A stretch of DNA of 64,000 nucleotides. Origin: Nostoc sp. UHCC 0702 (GTDB lineage Bacteria > Cyanobacteriota > Cyanobacteriia > Cyanobacteriales > Nostocaceae). Under the pieces are notes generated by a model, which was not told the DNA's origin, did not search any database, and was given only the letters and a program-made list of their open reading frames with translations. The stretch covers positions 2,570,501-2,634,500 of the forward strand of contig CP071065.1 in the NCBI GenBank assembly GCA_017164015.1, read 5' to 3'. Positions 35,522 through 43,789 of this stretch are shown here, in pieces (within the stretch, counting starts at the first letter, position 1; every line of letters starts with the position of its first letter). The translations under genes were made by a program, and so were the position numbers.

Positions 35522-35572
35522 GGGGATTGGGGATTGGGGACACTTCGGGTGAGCTTCAGTGCATCGCTGGGG
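35522..35572. repeat. GGGGATT heptads with GCATCGCTGGG cassette
   Basis: Between thiS and thiE: about three GGGGATT units, then gacacttcgggtgagcttc and agtgcatcgctgggga. It is the mirror image of the composite at 1098-1136 and agrees with it over more than 25 bases. Confidence 0.75.
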
Positions 35573-35640
35573 ACTGGTGAGTAACAGTCTATAGGGATTT
35601 GCCACTATTTTACAAAAAACCATTTTTAATTTTTAATTAA

Positions 35641-36747
35641 TTATGGCTCTGGTTTGATGCGATTGAGTTGGGAGAGTAAATATTGTGTCACTAGGGTAGG
35701 TTGTTCAGCTTGCATGAGCGATCGCACCACCGCCACACGTTCTGCTCCCGCATCAATCACATCATTGATATTATTGGCATCTATTCCCCCAATGGCAAAC
35801 CAGGGAATTGAACTATTTTTAGCAGCATAGCGAACGTATTCTAAACCTGTTGCCGGCTTACCTACTTTAGTAGGAGTTTCATAAACTGGCCCCACACCGA
35901 TATAATCTACATCTTCAGCAATTGTTCTTTGCATTTCGTCAGGATTTGTGGTAGAGCCACCTATCAAGCGCTGAGGCCCAAGTAATTGTCGGGCAATAGC
36001 AATAGGCATATCTTGCTGTCCCAAATGCACACCGTCTGCATCCACTGCTAAAGCGAGATCCACTCGGTCATTGACAATGAACAAAGCCCCGTAGGAGTGG
36101 CATAGCTGACTTAACTTTGTGGCTTGTTCTAAACGCAAAGTGTCATCAGAGGTTTTATCACGATATTGCACCAGAGTTAATCCACCTTTAAGGGCAGCTT
36201 CAACAGTTGGCAACAAATTTTCTGATGGCGAAGTCACAAGATACAAATGCGATCGCCACAAAAGTTGATGGCGGTGATAAGCCATTAAATTACTTTCTAA
36301 GGTATAAACTCGATAGCGCATCTGCTTAAATGCTGTTCCCATATTTGGGTGATAAAGCTTGCCGTATTCTTCCAAAACTCGCAAGGCTTCTTGCACACGG
36401 CAAAGATTAGCTTGTAACAAAGATTTTACACTAGAACGGTGTTCTTCTTGAGGATGGCTCAATTCAGTGCCGCGATCGCCTGGTGTATCTCGCGCCGCCC
36501 TCACCTCAGCAGTATGCCAGATAGCTATTTCCTGCCGCATTTGTTTACATTCCCCAGTCAATTGGGCGTTATTTAGCCCAAAGCGACACCATTCTTCGAT
36601 AATTCGCAAGCCTTCACGAGCGCGATCTAAATTTGCATCTAAAATCCGGTAAACAACTTGCTGTATTAGCTCTTTTTGGCTGTATGGCTCGACCATTACA
36701 ACAACCCCATTAGTCCTTTGTTCATCGTAATAGCCAGCCTCTTTCAT
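35641..36747 (-). CDS. thiE: Thiamine-phosphate synthase ThiE (two-domain cyanobacterial form)
   Basis: The 368-residue protein couples HMP pyrophosphate with thiazole phosphate to make thiamine phosphate. The C-terminal ~210 residues are the ThiE TIM barrel: LYLVTS, LVQYRDKTSDD, FIVNDRVDLALAVDADGVHLGQQD, IGGSTTN, YIGVGPVYETPTK and FAIGGIDANN. The N-terminal ~150 residues (ILDANLDRAREGLRIIEEW ... VQEALRVLEEYGKL) are the extra helical domain found fused to ThiE in cyanobacteria and related groups. The start could also be the internal ATG giving MVEPYSQKE (36696); I kept the longer frame. The ThiS gene follows downstream, supporting a small thiamine operon. Confidence 0.93.
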   Translation of the reverse strand: MKEAGYYDEQRTNGVVVMVEPYSQKELIQQVVYRILDANLDRAREGLRIIEEWCRFGLNNAQLTGECKQMRQEIAIWHTAEVRAARDTPGDRGTELSHPQEEHRSSVKSLLQANLCRVQEALRVLEEYGKLYHPNMGTAFKQMRYRVYTLESNLMAYHRHQLLWRSHLYLVTSPSENLLPTVEAALKGGLTLVQYRDKTSDDTLRLEQATKLSQLCHSYGALFIVNDRVDLALAVDADGVHLGQQDMPIAIARQLLGPQRLIGGSTTNPDEMQRTIAEDVDYIGVGPVYETPTKVGKPATGLEYVRYAAKNSSIPWFAIGGIDANNINDVIDAGAERVAVVRSLMQAEQPTLVTQYLLSQLNRIKPEP

Positions 36748-36777
36748 AGTTGCAGTGTTCTTCGCATCGTTGATTTA

Positions 36778-36981
36778 CTGGGGATTGGGGATCGGGGATT
36801 GGGGATTGGGGATTGGGTATTGGGTATTGGGTATTGGGTATTGGCTAATTGGAAAACTTTTCTTTAGTCCCCAGTCCCTAGTCCCCAGTCCCCAGTCCCC
36901 AGTCCCCAGTCCCCAGTCCCCAGTCCCTAGTCCCCAGTCCCCAGTCCCCAGTCCCTAGTCCCCAGTCCCCAGTCCCCAGCC
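36778..36981. repeat. Opposed heptad arrays (GGGGATT / GGGTATT and CCCCAGT)
   Basis: From about 36778 to 36846 the DNA consists of GGGGATT and GGGTATT heptads; from about 36869 to 36981 of roughly 16 CCCCAGT or CCCTAGT heptads. The arrays are nearly reverse-complementary in type and flank 25 bp of unique sequence. This fills most of the divergent gap between thiE and the beta-helix gene; the remaining bases to 37108 are AT-rich. Confidence 0.9.
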
Positions 36982-37108
36982 CCTTCATTTATTACTTTGT
37001 ATGCAAAATAGCCAATAGGTCAATATGTAGATTACATTATCGACATACTATGTTTCTGAGAGTATAAGAATTTATTGTTACTTCTAACTTCTAAGGAGTG
37101 GTGTAAAG

Positions 37109-39142
37109 TTGATTCCCCCCATTGTCTTTGCTAAATATCGCAGGGCAGATATCCTGCAACTAAAGCTAATTACCCAGGTTGATAAACTAAACCCAAGCCT
37201 GGAATTAGCAATACCTTCAGTTTTTAGCTTTTCAGTATTGTATTTTGCAGCTGGCGTAGGATTGGCAAGCATAACTTTGCTGCTGAGTGCAAGCCTTAGC
37301 AGCGCTGTTGCTCAGATGCCATCTGTACCAGAACGAATGCCCCTGAATGAAACAACAATGTCTCAGGTTAATGTACTGTTTGTCAACCCAAGTGTTGGAG
37401 ATGACACAGGGGGCAATGGTAGTCAAAGTACTCCTGTAAAAACAATTACCCAAGCGCTGCGGTTAGCCACTGCCAATACAGTAATTAAGCTTGCCGTAGG
37501 TACTTATAGCGCCGAGACTGGAGAAGTATTTCCGCTCATGCTTAAACCAGGTGTTGCCATTCAAGGAGACGCTGCCAACAAAGGACGCGATATTATCATC
37601 CAAGGAGGTGGTGAATACCTCAGTCGTAGCTTTGGCGGGCAAAATGTCACCATAGTTGGTGCAACTAGTGGAGGGTTGGCTGGGGTGACTGTGACGAATT
37701 CCAATCCCCGTGGTTACGGTTTGTGGATTGAATCAAGCAATCCAGTGATTACAGAAAATACATTTACTGGCAATACTCAGGATGGAATTTCTGTTGCTGG
37801 TAAGGGTGCCCCCACAATCAGCAAGAATTACTTTTATCGCAATGGGGCAAATGGCATCACTATTGGCGGCAATTCCCAGCCCCAAGTGCAGGAAAATATC
37901 TTTGTAGAAACTGGTTTTGGGATTAATATTACCCAAAATGCTGCCCCAGTGGTGGTAAATAATCAAATTCAGAACAACCGTTCTGGAATTTTAGTACAAG
38001 CTAATGCTCGCCCGATTTTACGCAATAATTTAATTCAAGATAGTAAAGAAGATGGTTTAGTAGCTCTAGCCCAAGCAATGCCAGATTTGGGTAACGCTAA
38101 CGAAGCTGGCGGTAATGAATTTCGTAACAATTCTCGCTATGACATTAATGCTAGTGCTGCCAAACAACTGATTATTGCTAGTGGTAATACATTGGATAGC
38201 GATCGCATCCTTGGTAAGGTAGATTTCAACCCTCAAACAGCATCCGTAGCGAATAACTCTCAGCCCACCGCCTTACCTAACAGTACAATACCAGAAATCC
38301 CAGCAAGCCAAGAAATTAGCTTCTCTGCTCCCACACAATTCGATACCACTAAAAACTCAACACTCAACAGTCAACAGTCATCAGTCAACAGGAGCCAGTT
38401 GCGTGCGGAGGTTACCTCCGTTGAGCAAACTGGCGTTCAACAGTCATCAGTCAACAGTCAACAGTCAACAGTCATCAGTCAATTGCAGCCTTTGCAGCCA
38501 GCCATTGTACCACTGCCAACACCTACATATAATCAAAAACCACCCACCTCAAGAGTTGAAGAGTTAGGCGGCTTTCCTGTTCCTAGCAGCTTGGCAACTA
38601 GAGAAACACCGCCCAAAATTCAAGTTCCCTCAACGGAAAAAATCACTCCATTGTCAGCAATTAAGCCTGAAACAGCACAACTAAATTATGTACATATTGA
38701 TCCCAACACAATAGAGTTTGTTGCGCCTGATTCTGTAGCACAGCCGCCATCCAACCCAGCAATAGTTGGAGGTATACCAGAAACTTCTGCTCAGAATGAT
38801 ACAGCTATTTTGCTTGTTCCCAATGGCAATGTCCCTATTGGGGATACTCGCAATATGCCAAAAGTTCCAGTAGCCCAAACTTATACAACTGCCTATGGTG
38901 GGAGTTATTCGCCGCCTACTAGAAGTAAGCAGATGGGTGTACGTTACCGCGTGGTTGTAGAAACTCCAACTGACAAAGAGCAGGATTTAGTACGATTGTT
39001 TGCCCCAGGAGCATTTCCCACAATCTGGCAAGGTCAAAGAGTCATGCAAGCCGGAGTCTTTAGCAACCGTTATAATGCCGATGAAATGTTGAAAAAACTC
39101 AATAGCAACGGCTTAATAACCAGAATTGAGCAATTAAATTGA
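37109..39142 (+). CDS. DUF1565 beta-helix surface protein with SPOR-like C-terminus
   Basis: The 677-residue protein starts at TTG, supported by AAGGAG 10 bp upstream. A hydrophobic signal segment lies at ~40-68 (VLYFAAGVGLASITLLLSAS ... AVAQ). Residues ~88-350 are a DUF1565/right-handed beta-helix region (FVNPSVGDDTGGNGSQSTPVKTI, then repeated NPVITENTFTGN / APTISKNYFYRN / APVVVNNQIQNN / RPILRNNLIQDS coils). The C-terminus (RYRVVVETPTDKEQDLV ... VMQAGVFSNRYNADEMLKKL) resembles a SPOR domain, which binds peptidoglycan. The Pro/Gln linker between them contains heptad-repeat-encoded sequence. Probably exported and wall-associated. Substrate or role unknown. Confidence 0.85.
   Translation: MIPPIVFAKYRRADILQLKLITQVDKLNPSLELAIPSVFSFSVLYFAAGVGLASITLLLSASLSSAVAQMPSVPERMPLNETTMSQVNVLFVNPSVGDDTGGNGSQSTPVKTITQALRLATANTVIKLAVGTYSAETGEVFPLMLKPGVAIQGDAANKGRDIIIQGGGEYLSRSFGGQNVTIVGATSGGLAGVTVTNSNPRGYGLWIESSNPVITENTFTGNTQDGISVAGKGAPTISKNYFYRNGANGITIGGNSQPQVQENIFVETGFGINITQNAAPVVVNNQIQNNRSGILVQANARPILRNNLIQDSKEDGLVALAQAMPDLGNANEAGGNEFRNNSRYDINASAAKQLIIASGNTLDSDRILGKVDFNPQTASVANNSQPTALPNSTIPEIPASQEISFSAPTQFDTTKNSTLNSQQSSVNRSQLRAEVTSVEQTGVQQSSVNSQQSTVISQLQPLQPAIVPLPTPTYNQKPPTSRVEELGGFPVPSSLATRETPPKIQVPSTEKITPLSAIKPETAQLNYVHIDPNTIEFVAPDSVAQPPSNPAIVGGIPETSAQNDTAILLVPNGNVPIGDTRNMPKVPVAQTYTTAYGGSYSPPTRSKQMGVRYRVVVETPTDKEQDLVRLFAPGAFPTIWQGQRVMQAGVFSNRYNADEMLKKLNSNGLITRIEQLN
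38347..38482. repeat. CAACAGT/CATCAGT heptads inside a coding region
   Basis: About ten heptads (caacagt, catcagt) surround a 51-bp imperfect palindrome (ggagccagttgcgtgcgg ... ctggcgttcaac, 38389-38441). The array preserves the reading frame of the beta-helix protein and encodes a Gln/Ser/Val-rich linker (SQQSSVN type). The same palindrome ends appear at about 27074 and 27169. Confidence 0.85.
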
Positions 39143-39146
39143 TTGA

Positions 39147-39270
39147 ACTGGGGATTAGGGACTGGGGACTGGGGACTGGGGACTGGGGACTGGGGACTGG
39201 GGACTGGGGACTGGGGACACTTCGACAAGCTACTTCGACTGCACTCAGCACAAGTCAGTGCATCGCTGGG
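39147..39270. repeat. GGGGACT heptads plus GCATCGCTGGG cassette
   Basis: About ten tggggac heptads (39147-39216) are followed by gacacttcgacaagctac and end in cagtgcatcgctgggga at 39270. A C-rich tract of ctcccctgctcccc repeats follows to about 39372, close to the end of the convergent YdcF gene. Confidence 0.85.
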
Positions 39271-39378
39271 GATTATTTCTTCCTCATCTCCCTCATCTCC
39301 CCTGCTCCCCATCTCCCCCTGCTCCCCTGCCCCCCCGCTCCCCTGCTCAAGAGCTCCCCCGCTCCCCTGCTTTATTTC

Positions 39379-40038
39379 TCAAGAGATTCCCTTAAAAGGG
39401 CCGAGAAAAGTTGGCAGAGGGCGAGTAATATGAATTTCCCACAATGCTTTGAGAGTAGATAATTGTTCTCGTAGGGTATAGTAGCTGATCGTATGAAAAC
39501 GGTAGGTTTCCCAATCTGGTGTTCCTAAACCGAATGCTTCTACACCAAGCTGATTACAAGTATAAACAGCGCGAGGTAAATGAAATTTCTGGGTAATTAA
39601 AACTGCTTGCTTGACTCCAAAAATATCCTTAGCACGATAACAACTTTCATAGGTGCTGAAACCTGCATAATCTAAGGTAATATCTTCAGCAGGTACGCCG
39701 CGTTCTTCTGCATAACGCTTCATGGTGGTGACTTCATCATAGTCTTTGCGGCTGTTGTCACCCGTCATTAACAGCTTTTGCACTCGCCCTAATTTGTAAA
39801 GTTCAACCGCTGCAAAGACGCGATCGCCTAACATTGGTGTTGGTGTACCATCAGGGTAAACTCCCGCACCAAAGACAATGGCAACTCGCTGGGCTGGTAT
39901 TTGTGTAGGATTGGTGTAGCGGCGATCGCTAGTAATTGCATTTACATAAAAATTCAGCGTTAAGGGACTGATAATTGCACTTAACATTAGTAATCCAATT
40001 ACGATTTGCCAACGTGTCAAAAACCATTTACGCAGCAT
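39379..40038 (-). CDS. YdcF/SanA-family (DUF218) protein
   Basis: The 219-residue protein has an N-terminal membrane anchor (IVIGLLMLSAIISPLTLNFYV) and a DUF218 domain: VAIVFGAGVYPDGTPTPMLGDRV, LLMTGDNSRKDYDEVTTMKRY, DYAGFSTYESC and VLITQKFHLPRAVYTC. This arrangement is closest to SanA/YdcF-type proteins with envelope-related roles (vancomycin resistance at high temperature in enterobacteria; proposed in cell-envelope integrity). Length and motifs are complete. ATG start. The catalytic activity of the family is not established. Confidence 0.88.
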   Translation of the reverse strand: MLRKWFLTRWQIVIGLLMLSAIISPLTLNFYVNAITSDRRYTNPTQIPAQRVAIVFGAGVYPDGTPTPMLGDRVFAAVELYKLGRVQKLLMTGDNSRKDYDEVTTMKRYAEERGVPAEDITLDYAGFSTYESCYRAKDIFGVKQAVLITQKFHLPRAVYTCNQLGVEAFGLGTPDWETYRFHTISYYTLREQLSTLKALWEIHITRPLPTFLGPFKGIS

Positions 40039-40387
40039 ATATACAATTTTGAATTTTAGATTTTGGATTTTGGATTATGCGAAGCAATTGCTTTTATTAT
40101 TCTATATATTGCAATTATTTTTCAAATTAATATTACTTATTTCATGAACCACAAAGGCACAGAGACACAGAGAAGAATATAGGTATTTTAGTGTGGTAAA
40201 TAAGTAGTTAACTGAATACCTCTATTAAGTGTTTTTTCTGGTCTTGACTGTAGCCTGCGGCAAGCCGCTACGCGTCTACGTTTAAAAAATAATTTTCACA
40301 ACTCATTGAGAGCGATCGCTTGTAATTAGTGCTATTCTAACCAGCGATTTTATAGAAGTCCAGAGTGTACTAAATTTTTGGAAATCC
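40039..40387. other. Intergenic region
   Basis: 349 bp with an attttggattttggatt repeat (40053-40075), an aaccacaaaggcacagag repeat also seen in degenerate form near 7225, and a gcctgcggcaagccgctacgcgtctacg palindrome at about 40250-40280. No gene seen. Confidence 0.5.
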
Positions 40388-42904
40388 TTATTTTTTGCCC
40401 TGAAACATCTCCATTAAATTACCAATTAAAGGAAACTGTTTGATCACGATTTTTACCAAATCCACAAAAGATTTTTCAGTCAGTCGGTCATCCTGACGTA
40501 GTTGCAAAACTCCAATCAAGATAATAAAGATTGCTGTGCCAATAATTGCTAATGCTAAATAATGGAATGGTAGCGAACCACCAAAGAATGCAATTAGAGA
40601 AAATACTACTACAAAAACGAATAGATAGAACATTCCATTTCTAAATGCGAAAGGAAGTTTAACTTGTTCTTCTGGTTGGAGATTTTCTTCATTATTAGAG
40701 TTTGGTGACATCACATTATTTCCTTGCTGGAGTTTCAATTCTTTTATCGGGCTATTATAGATATTATAAATATCTCCTATTTGCCTTTTTGGATCTTCGT
40801 CTTGTGTTAGCTCCCTTCTATCCATGACATCATCAATTAAGCCTAAAACTTGGACTTTTTCATAACTCACATCACATTCGACTTTATCTTGATTGTCTGA
40901 AATACGTTTTTTTAAGCTTACAAATTTATAAAAGTGCGGTTCTTGATTGTCTTTGCAGATGGTGCAATTACAGGGGATTAGTTTGTTGTACTTCAGTCGC
41001 TTGTTGTATGAATTATGAATTTTATCGAGTTCATGTGTAACTATGGTCATCAAATCTCTTTTGTGACGACCTGAAACCCGAATTTTAATTTCTCGCTTGC
41101 CGTAATATTCAATCACCTCTGCTTTCGTCTGGTCTTTGCTGAGGACGACACCGCTTTTCCAAACACATCGCTGTTCATTAATTAATTCATGCATGACGAC
41201 GATGAACTGAGTGATGATCCCCTTGGGCATGAACTCGTAAGTGTAACGCAGAATCAGGTTATTAGTTTCATCCCAGTCATAGGGCGGTTGATTTTCAGTT
41301 AGTAATTGTGGCGCGATGTAACTGCCTTGGCTTGTGGAAATTTCGTAGCAGAGTTTGAAGTTAATCATTAACCGCAAAAGTTCATCGTGCATCATGGCGT
41401 ATTCGTCTTCACACCAGATATTTGCTAAGTCATACTTTGTGAATTTGCCCAAGTTGCGAATCACTGTTTGATTATCTAGTACTTTGTAAACTGCATCAGT
41501 TCCCCACTTGGGTTTGAGAATAACCGTCTTTTTCAAGAGTGGGTCTTCTTGGAAGTGCAAGCATACTCCTAAATCGTGCAGGTAGCCACTCAACTGTAAT
41601 TTATCTTTTAGTAGGGTGAAACCATTTTGCTGGCAGATGGTCAAGTATTCATCTAAGCTGATGTAATTGTGTGGGTTGTTTTCTAACGCTTCTCGAACTT
41701 TCACCCAGGTTTTTGGCAGTGGAGTACCAATGTGAGGCAAGGATGCGATGTAATGTTTGATGTTTCGCAGGATATCTTCTAAACCCCGGTTTGTGGCAAA
41801 GTTGGTTGCCAGTGTCTTCTCTAAATTGCTACACTCTCCCCAGAGTTGGCGTTCATTAATTTCTCGGTGGCGGTCTTGCTTCTCATTTTTGACAATCAGC
41901 AGTGGACTGTTATCACTCAAAAGTTCTACCACATTCAGCCAGTAATAAAAATCTGTGTCTTCTTTGCGGGTGTCCGCGACCAATATATAAAGGGAACGCT
42001 TGGTGAGAAAAAACTGGTGTGTAGTATGGTAAATTTCTTGTCCGCCAAAGTCCCAGATGTTAACTCGGAATTCTCGTTCATTTTCTGAGAAACGCCATTT
42101 TGTTACTTCAATTCCTTTTGTTGAGTCTTCCTCTCGCAGTTGATAATTTAGGTTTTCAATCTTTTTCGCCAGTGTTGTCTTACCTGCGCCTCCTTCGCCA
42201 ACAATTAGTAACTTTGCTTCATACAGATAATCTGTGCCTTCTGCTTCCAGTTGTCGGAAATAATCCTTAATTGCTTTAATACCTTTTTCAACTACTTCTA
42301 GCGGTGGCTTTTCAATGGGGTTGTCGCTTAAATCGAGGGTGGTGAGTTGTTGCAGGCGGGTGATGGCTTCTGGCAGTGTCGTGATTCGGTTGTAACTTAA
42401 ATTCAGGATGGTGAGTTGTTGCAGGCGGGCGATTCCTTCTGGCAGTGTCGTGATTCGGTTGTAACTTAAATTCAGGATGGTGAGTTGTTGCAGGCGGGCG
42501 ATTCCTTCTGGCAGTGTCGTGATTTGGTTGCCTCTTAAATTCAGGTAGGTGAGTTGTTGCAGGCGGGTGATAGCTTCTGGCAGTGTCGTGATTTGGTTGT
42601 CGCTTAAATACAGGGAGGTGAGTTGTTGCAGGCGGGCGATCGCTTCTGGCAGTGTCGTGATTTGGTTGTGACCTAAATAGAGGGTAGTGAGTTTTTGCAG
42701 GCGGGCGATCGCTTCTGGCAGTGTCGTGATTTGGTTGCCCCCTAAATCCAAAGCCTCTAACCATTCCAGTTCAAACACCTCAGCAGGAATCTCTGTTAAT
42801 TTTTCCTTGTCATTAGTCGAATAATGGCTTAAATCTAATTCTTTGAGCTTTTGCTCTTTCGCTTCTCGGATTTTTTTAAGGAAACGTTGAGGCGTGTTTG
42901 CCAT
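40388..42904 (-). CDS. Roco protein: LRR, Roc GTPase, COR and C-terminal membrane segments
   Basis: The 838-residue protein starts (ATG at 42904; a GTG 12 bp earlier is less likely) with a charged helix and seven to eight 23-residue leucine-rich repeats ([23 protein letters not shown] type, residues ~40-210). Next comes a Roc small-GTPase-like domain with P-loop GEGGAGKT (Lys242), switch DFGGQEIYH, and VKNEKQD as the NKxD-like motif, then a COR domain (~400-620). Near the C-terminus are two TM helices ([35 protein letters not shown]; ~735-790). Bacterial Roco proteins act as GTP-controlled dimers; the ligand is unknown. The membrane anchor is an unusual addition. Appears intact. Confidence 0.9.
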   Translation of the reverse strand: MANTPQRFLKKIREAKEQKLKELDLSHYSTNDKEKLTEIPAEVFELEWLEALDLGGNQITTLPEAIARLQKLTTLYLGHNQITTLPEAIARLQQLTSLYLSDNQITTLPEAITRLQQLTYLNLRGNQITTLPEGIARLQQLTILNLSYNRITTLPEGIARLQQLTILNLSYNRITTLPEAITRLQQLTTLDLSDNPIEKPPLEVVEKGIKAIKDYFRQLEAEGTDYLYEAKLLIVGEGGAGKTTLAKKIENLNYQLREEDSTKGIEVTKWRFSENEREFRVNIWDFGGQEIYHTTHQFFLTKRSLYILVADTRKEDTDFYYWLNVVELLSDNSPLLIVKNEKQDRHREINERQLWGECSNLEKTLATNFATNRGLEDILRNIKHYIASLPHIGTPLPKTWVKVREALENNPHNYISLDEYLTICQQNGFTLLKDKLQLSGYLHDLGVCLHFQEDPLLKKTVILKPKWGTDAVYKVLDNQTVIRNLGKFTKYDLANIWCEDEYAMMHDELLRLMINFKLCYEISTSQGSYIAPQLLTENQPPYDWDETNNLILRYTYEFMPKGIITQFIVVMHELINEQRCVWKSGVVLSKDQTKAEVIEYYGKREIKIRVSGRHKRDLMTIVTHELDKIHNSYNKRLKYNKLIPCNCTICKDNQEPHFYKFVSLKKRISDNQDKVECDVSYEKVQVLGLIDDVMDRRELTQDEDPKRQIGDIYNIYNSPIKELKLQQGNNVMSPNSNNEENLQPEEQVKLPFAFRNGMFYLFVFVVVFSLIAFFGGSLPFHYLALAIIGTAIFIILIGVLQLRQDDRLTEKSFVDLVKIVIKQFPLIGNLMEMFQGKK
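42310..42740. repeat. 69-bp tandem repeat within the LRR region
   Basis: The LRR part is repeated at DNA level: the block ggtgagttgttgcaggcgg recurs every 69 bp at least six times with very few changes (for example 42341, 42410, 42479), including one pair of units almost identical over their whole length. This indicates recent duplication or gene conversion. Confidence 0.9.
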
Positions 42905-43070
42905 ACAGAGGTTCACCTGTCAACGAAAGTTATATGTGATGCCTCTGATTGGCTGGGCAATCTCGGCACAACCCACTATGCTAGGTAACAATACATCAGC
43001 ACTCATCAGTTTTACTGAATCATAAGAAAAATTTCTGGCGATTTAGCTATAAAAGGGCTTATAGCGTTTT

Positions 43071-43217
43071 ACATTATGTCCCCTTGATTACTTATTAAAA
43101 CCGAAGAACCCCACCCCGCGAAAGCTACGCTTTCCCTCCCCTCCCCGTGAACGGGGAGGGGTTGGGGGTGGGGTGCAATGATTGCGGGAATTATTAAGTA
43201 ATTAACCAGACTTGATA
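43071..43217. mobile_element. Palindromic MITE-like element, copy D
   Basis: 147 bp, left end acattatgtccccttgat, right end accagacttgatag, core CCCCTCCCCGTGAACGGGGAG. This is the uninterrupted version of the target region of the IS at 15724 and shows that the loop is GTGAAC. It ends 8 bp before the ATG of the 21-bp repeat ORF. Confidence 0.83.
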
Positions 43218-43225
43218 GGAGCTTC

Positions 43226-43543
43226 ATGAATGAACCTCTGAGCTTGGCAAATGAACCTTTGAGCTTGGTGAATAAACCTTTAAGCTTAGTAAATGAACCT
43301 CTGAGCTTGGCAAATGAACCTTTGAGCTTGGCAAATGAACCTTTGAGCTTGGTGAATAAACCTTTAAGCTTAGTAAATGAAGCTCAGAGCTTCATGAATG
43401 AACCTCTGAGCTTTGCCGATAAACCTTTGAGCTTGGCAAATGAACCTTTGATATTCGTCAATGAACCTTTGATACTCGTCAGCGAGTGGAGTTATTGCAA
43501 ACTTCCTGTCCTTAGCCCAGTGTTAACGATCGCCTTCAGTTAA
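43226..43543 (+). repeat. 21-bp tandem repeat ORF (heptapeptide NEPLSLA)
   Basis: About 13 copies of a 21-bp unit (aatgaacctttgagcttgg plus ca or tg) run from 43226 to about 43490. In one frame they encode a 105-residue chain of NEPLSLA/NKPLSLV heptapeptides with ATG start; TAGGAG of the adjoining element lies just 4 bp upstream. All three minus-strand frames of the unit are also open, so the open frame is weak evidence for a gene. I list it as a repeat rather than a gene; a repetitive surface protein is possible. Confidence 0.6.
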
Positions 43544-43789
43544 AATTTCCAATTTTGTATAATTTTTAATTAATTTATATCTTGATTTGCAAAAAAAAAC
43601 TCAACTTACGTAAAGCTTGACAAATAATTTTGTCTTTTCCAACTGATATTTGCCTTTTATATGAGATTATACCAAGGACTAATAAACAGTTATGACTCAG
43701 CATTTTTAACAGGTGCTGCGTAACATATTTTTTACTAATTGTCTGAATTGGGCTTTGTGAAACAAACAATGAATCAGTAGGATCAGACA

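Noticed and set aside
35300..36747. TPP riboswitch for the thi genes
   Set aside because: I looked upstream of thiE and thiS and saw only heptad arrays and AT-rich DNA, not the conserved thi-box core.
36868..36981. CRISPR-like regular repeats
   Set aside because: Unit is 7 bp (CCCCAGT) without spacers; these are heptad tandem repeats, and no cas gene is nearby.
42312..42764. 150-codon minus-strand frame with repeated [16 protein letters not shown]
   Set aside because: It is an alternative frame of the LRR DNA repeats in the Roco gene on the same strand.
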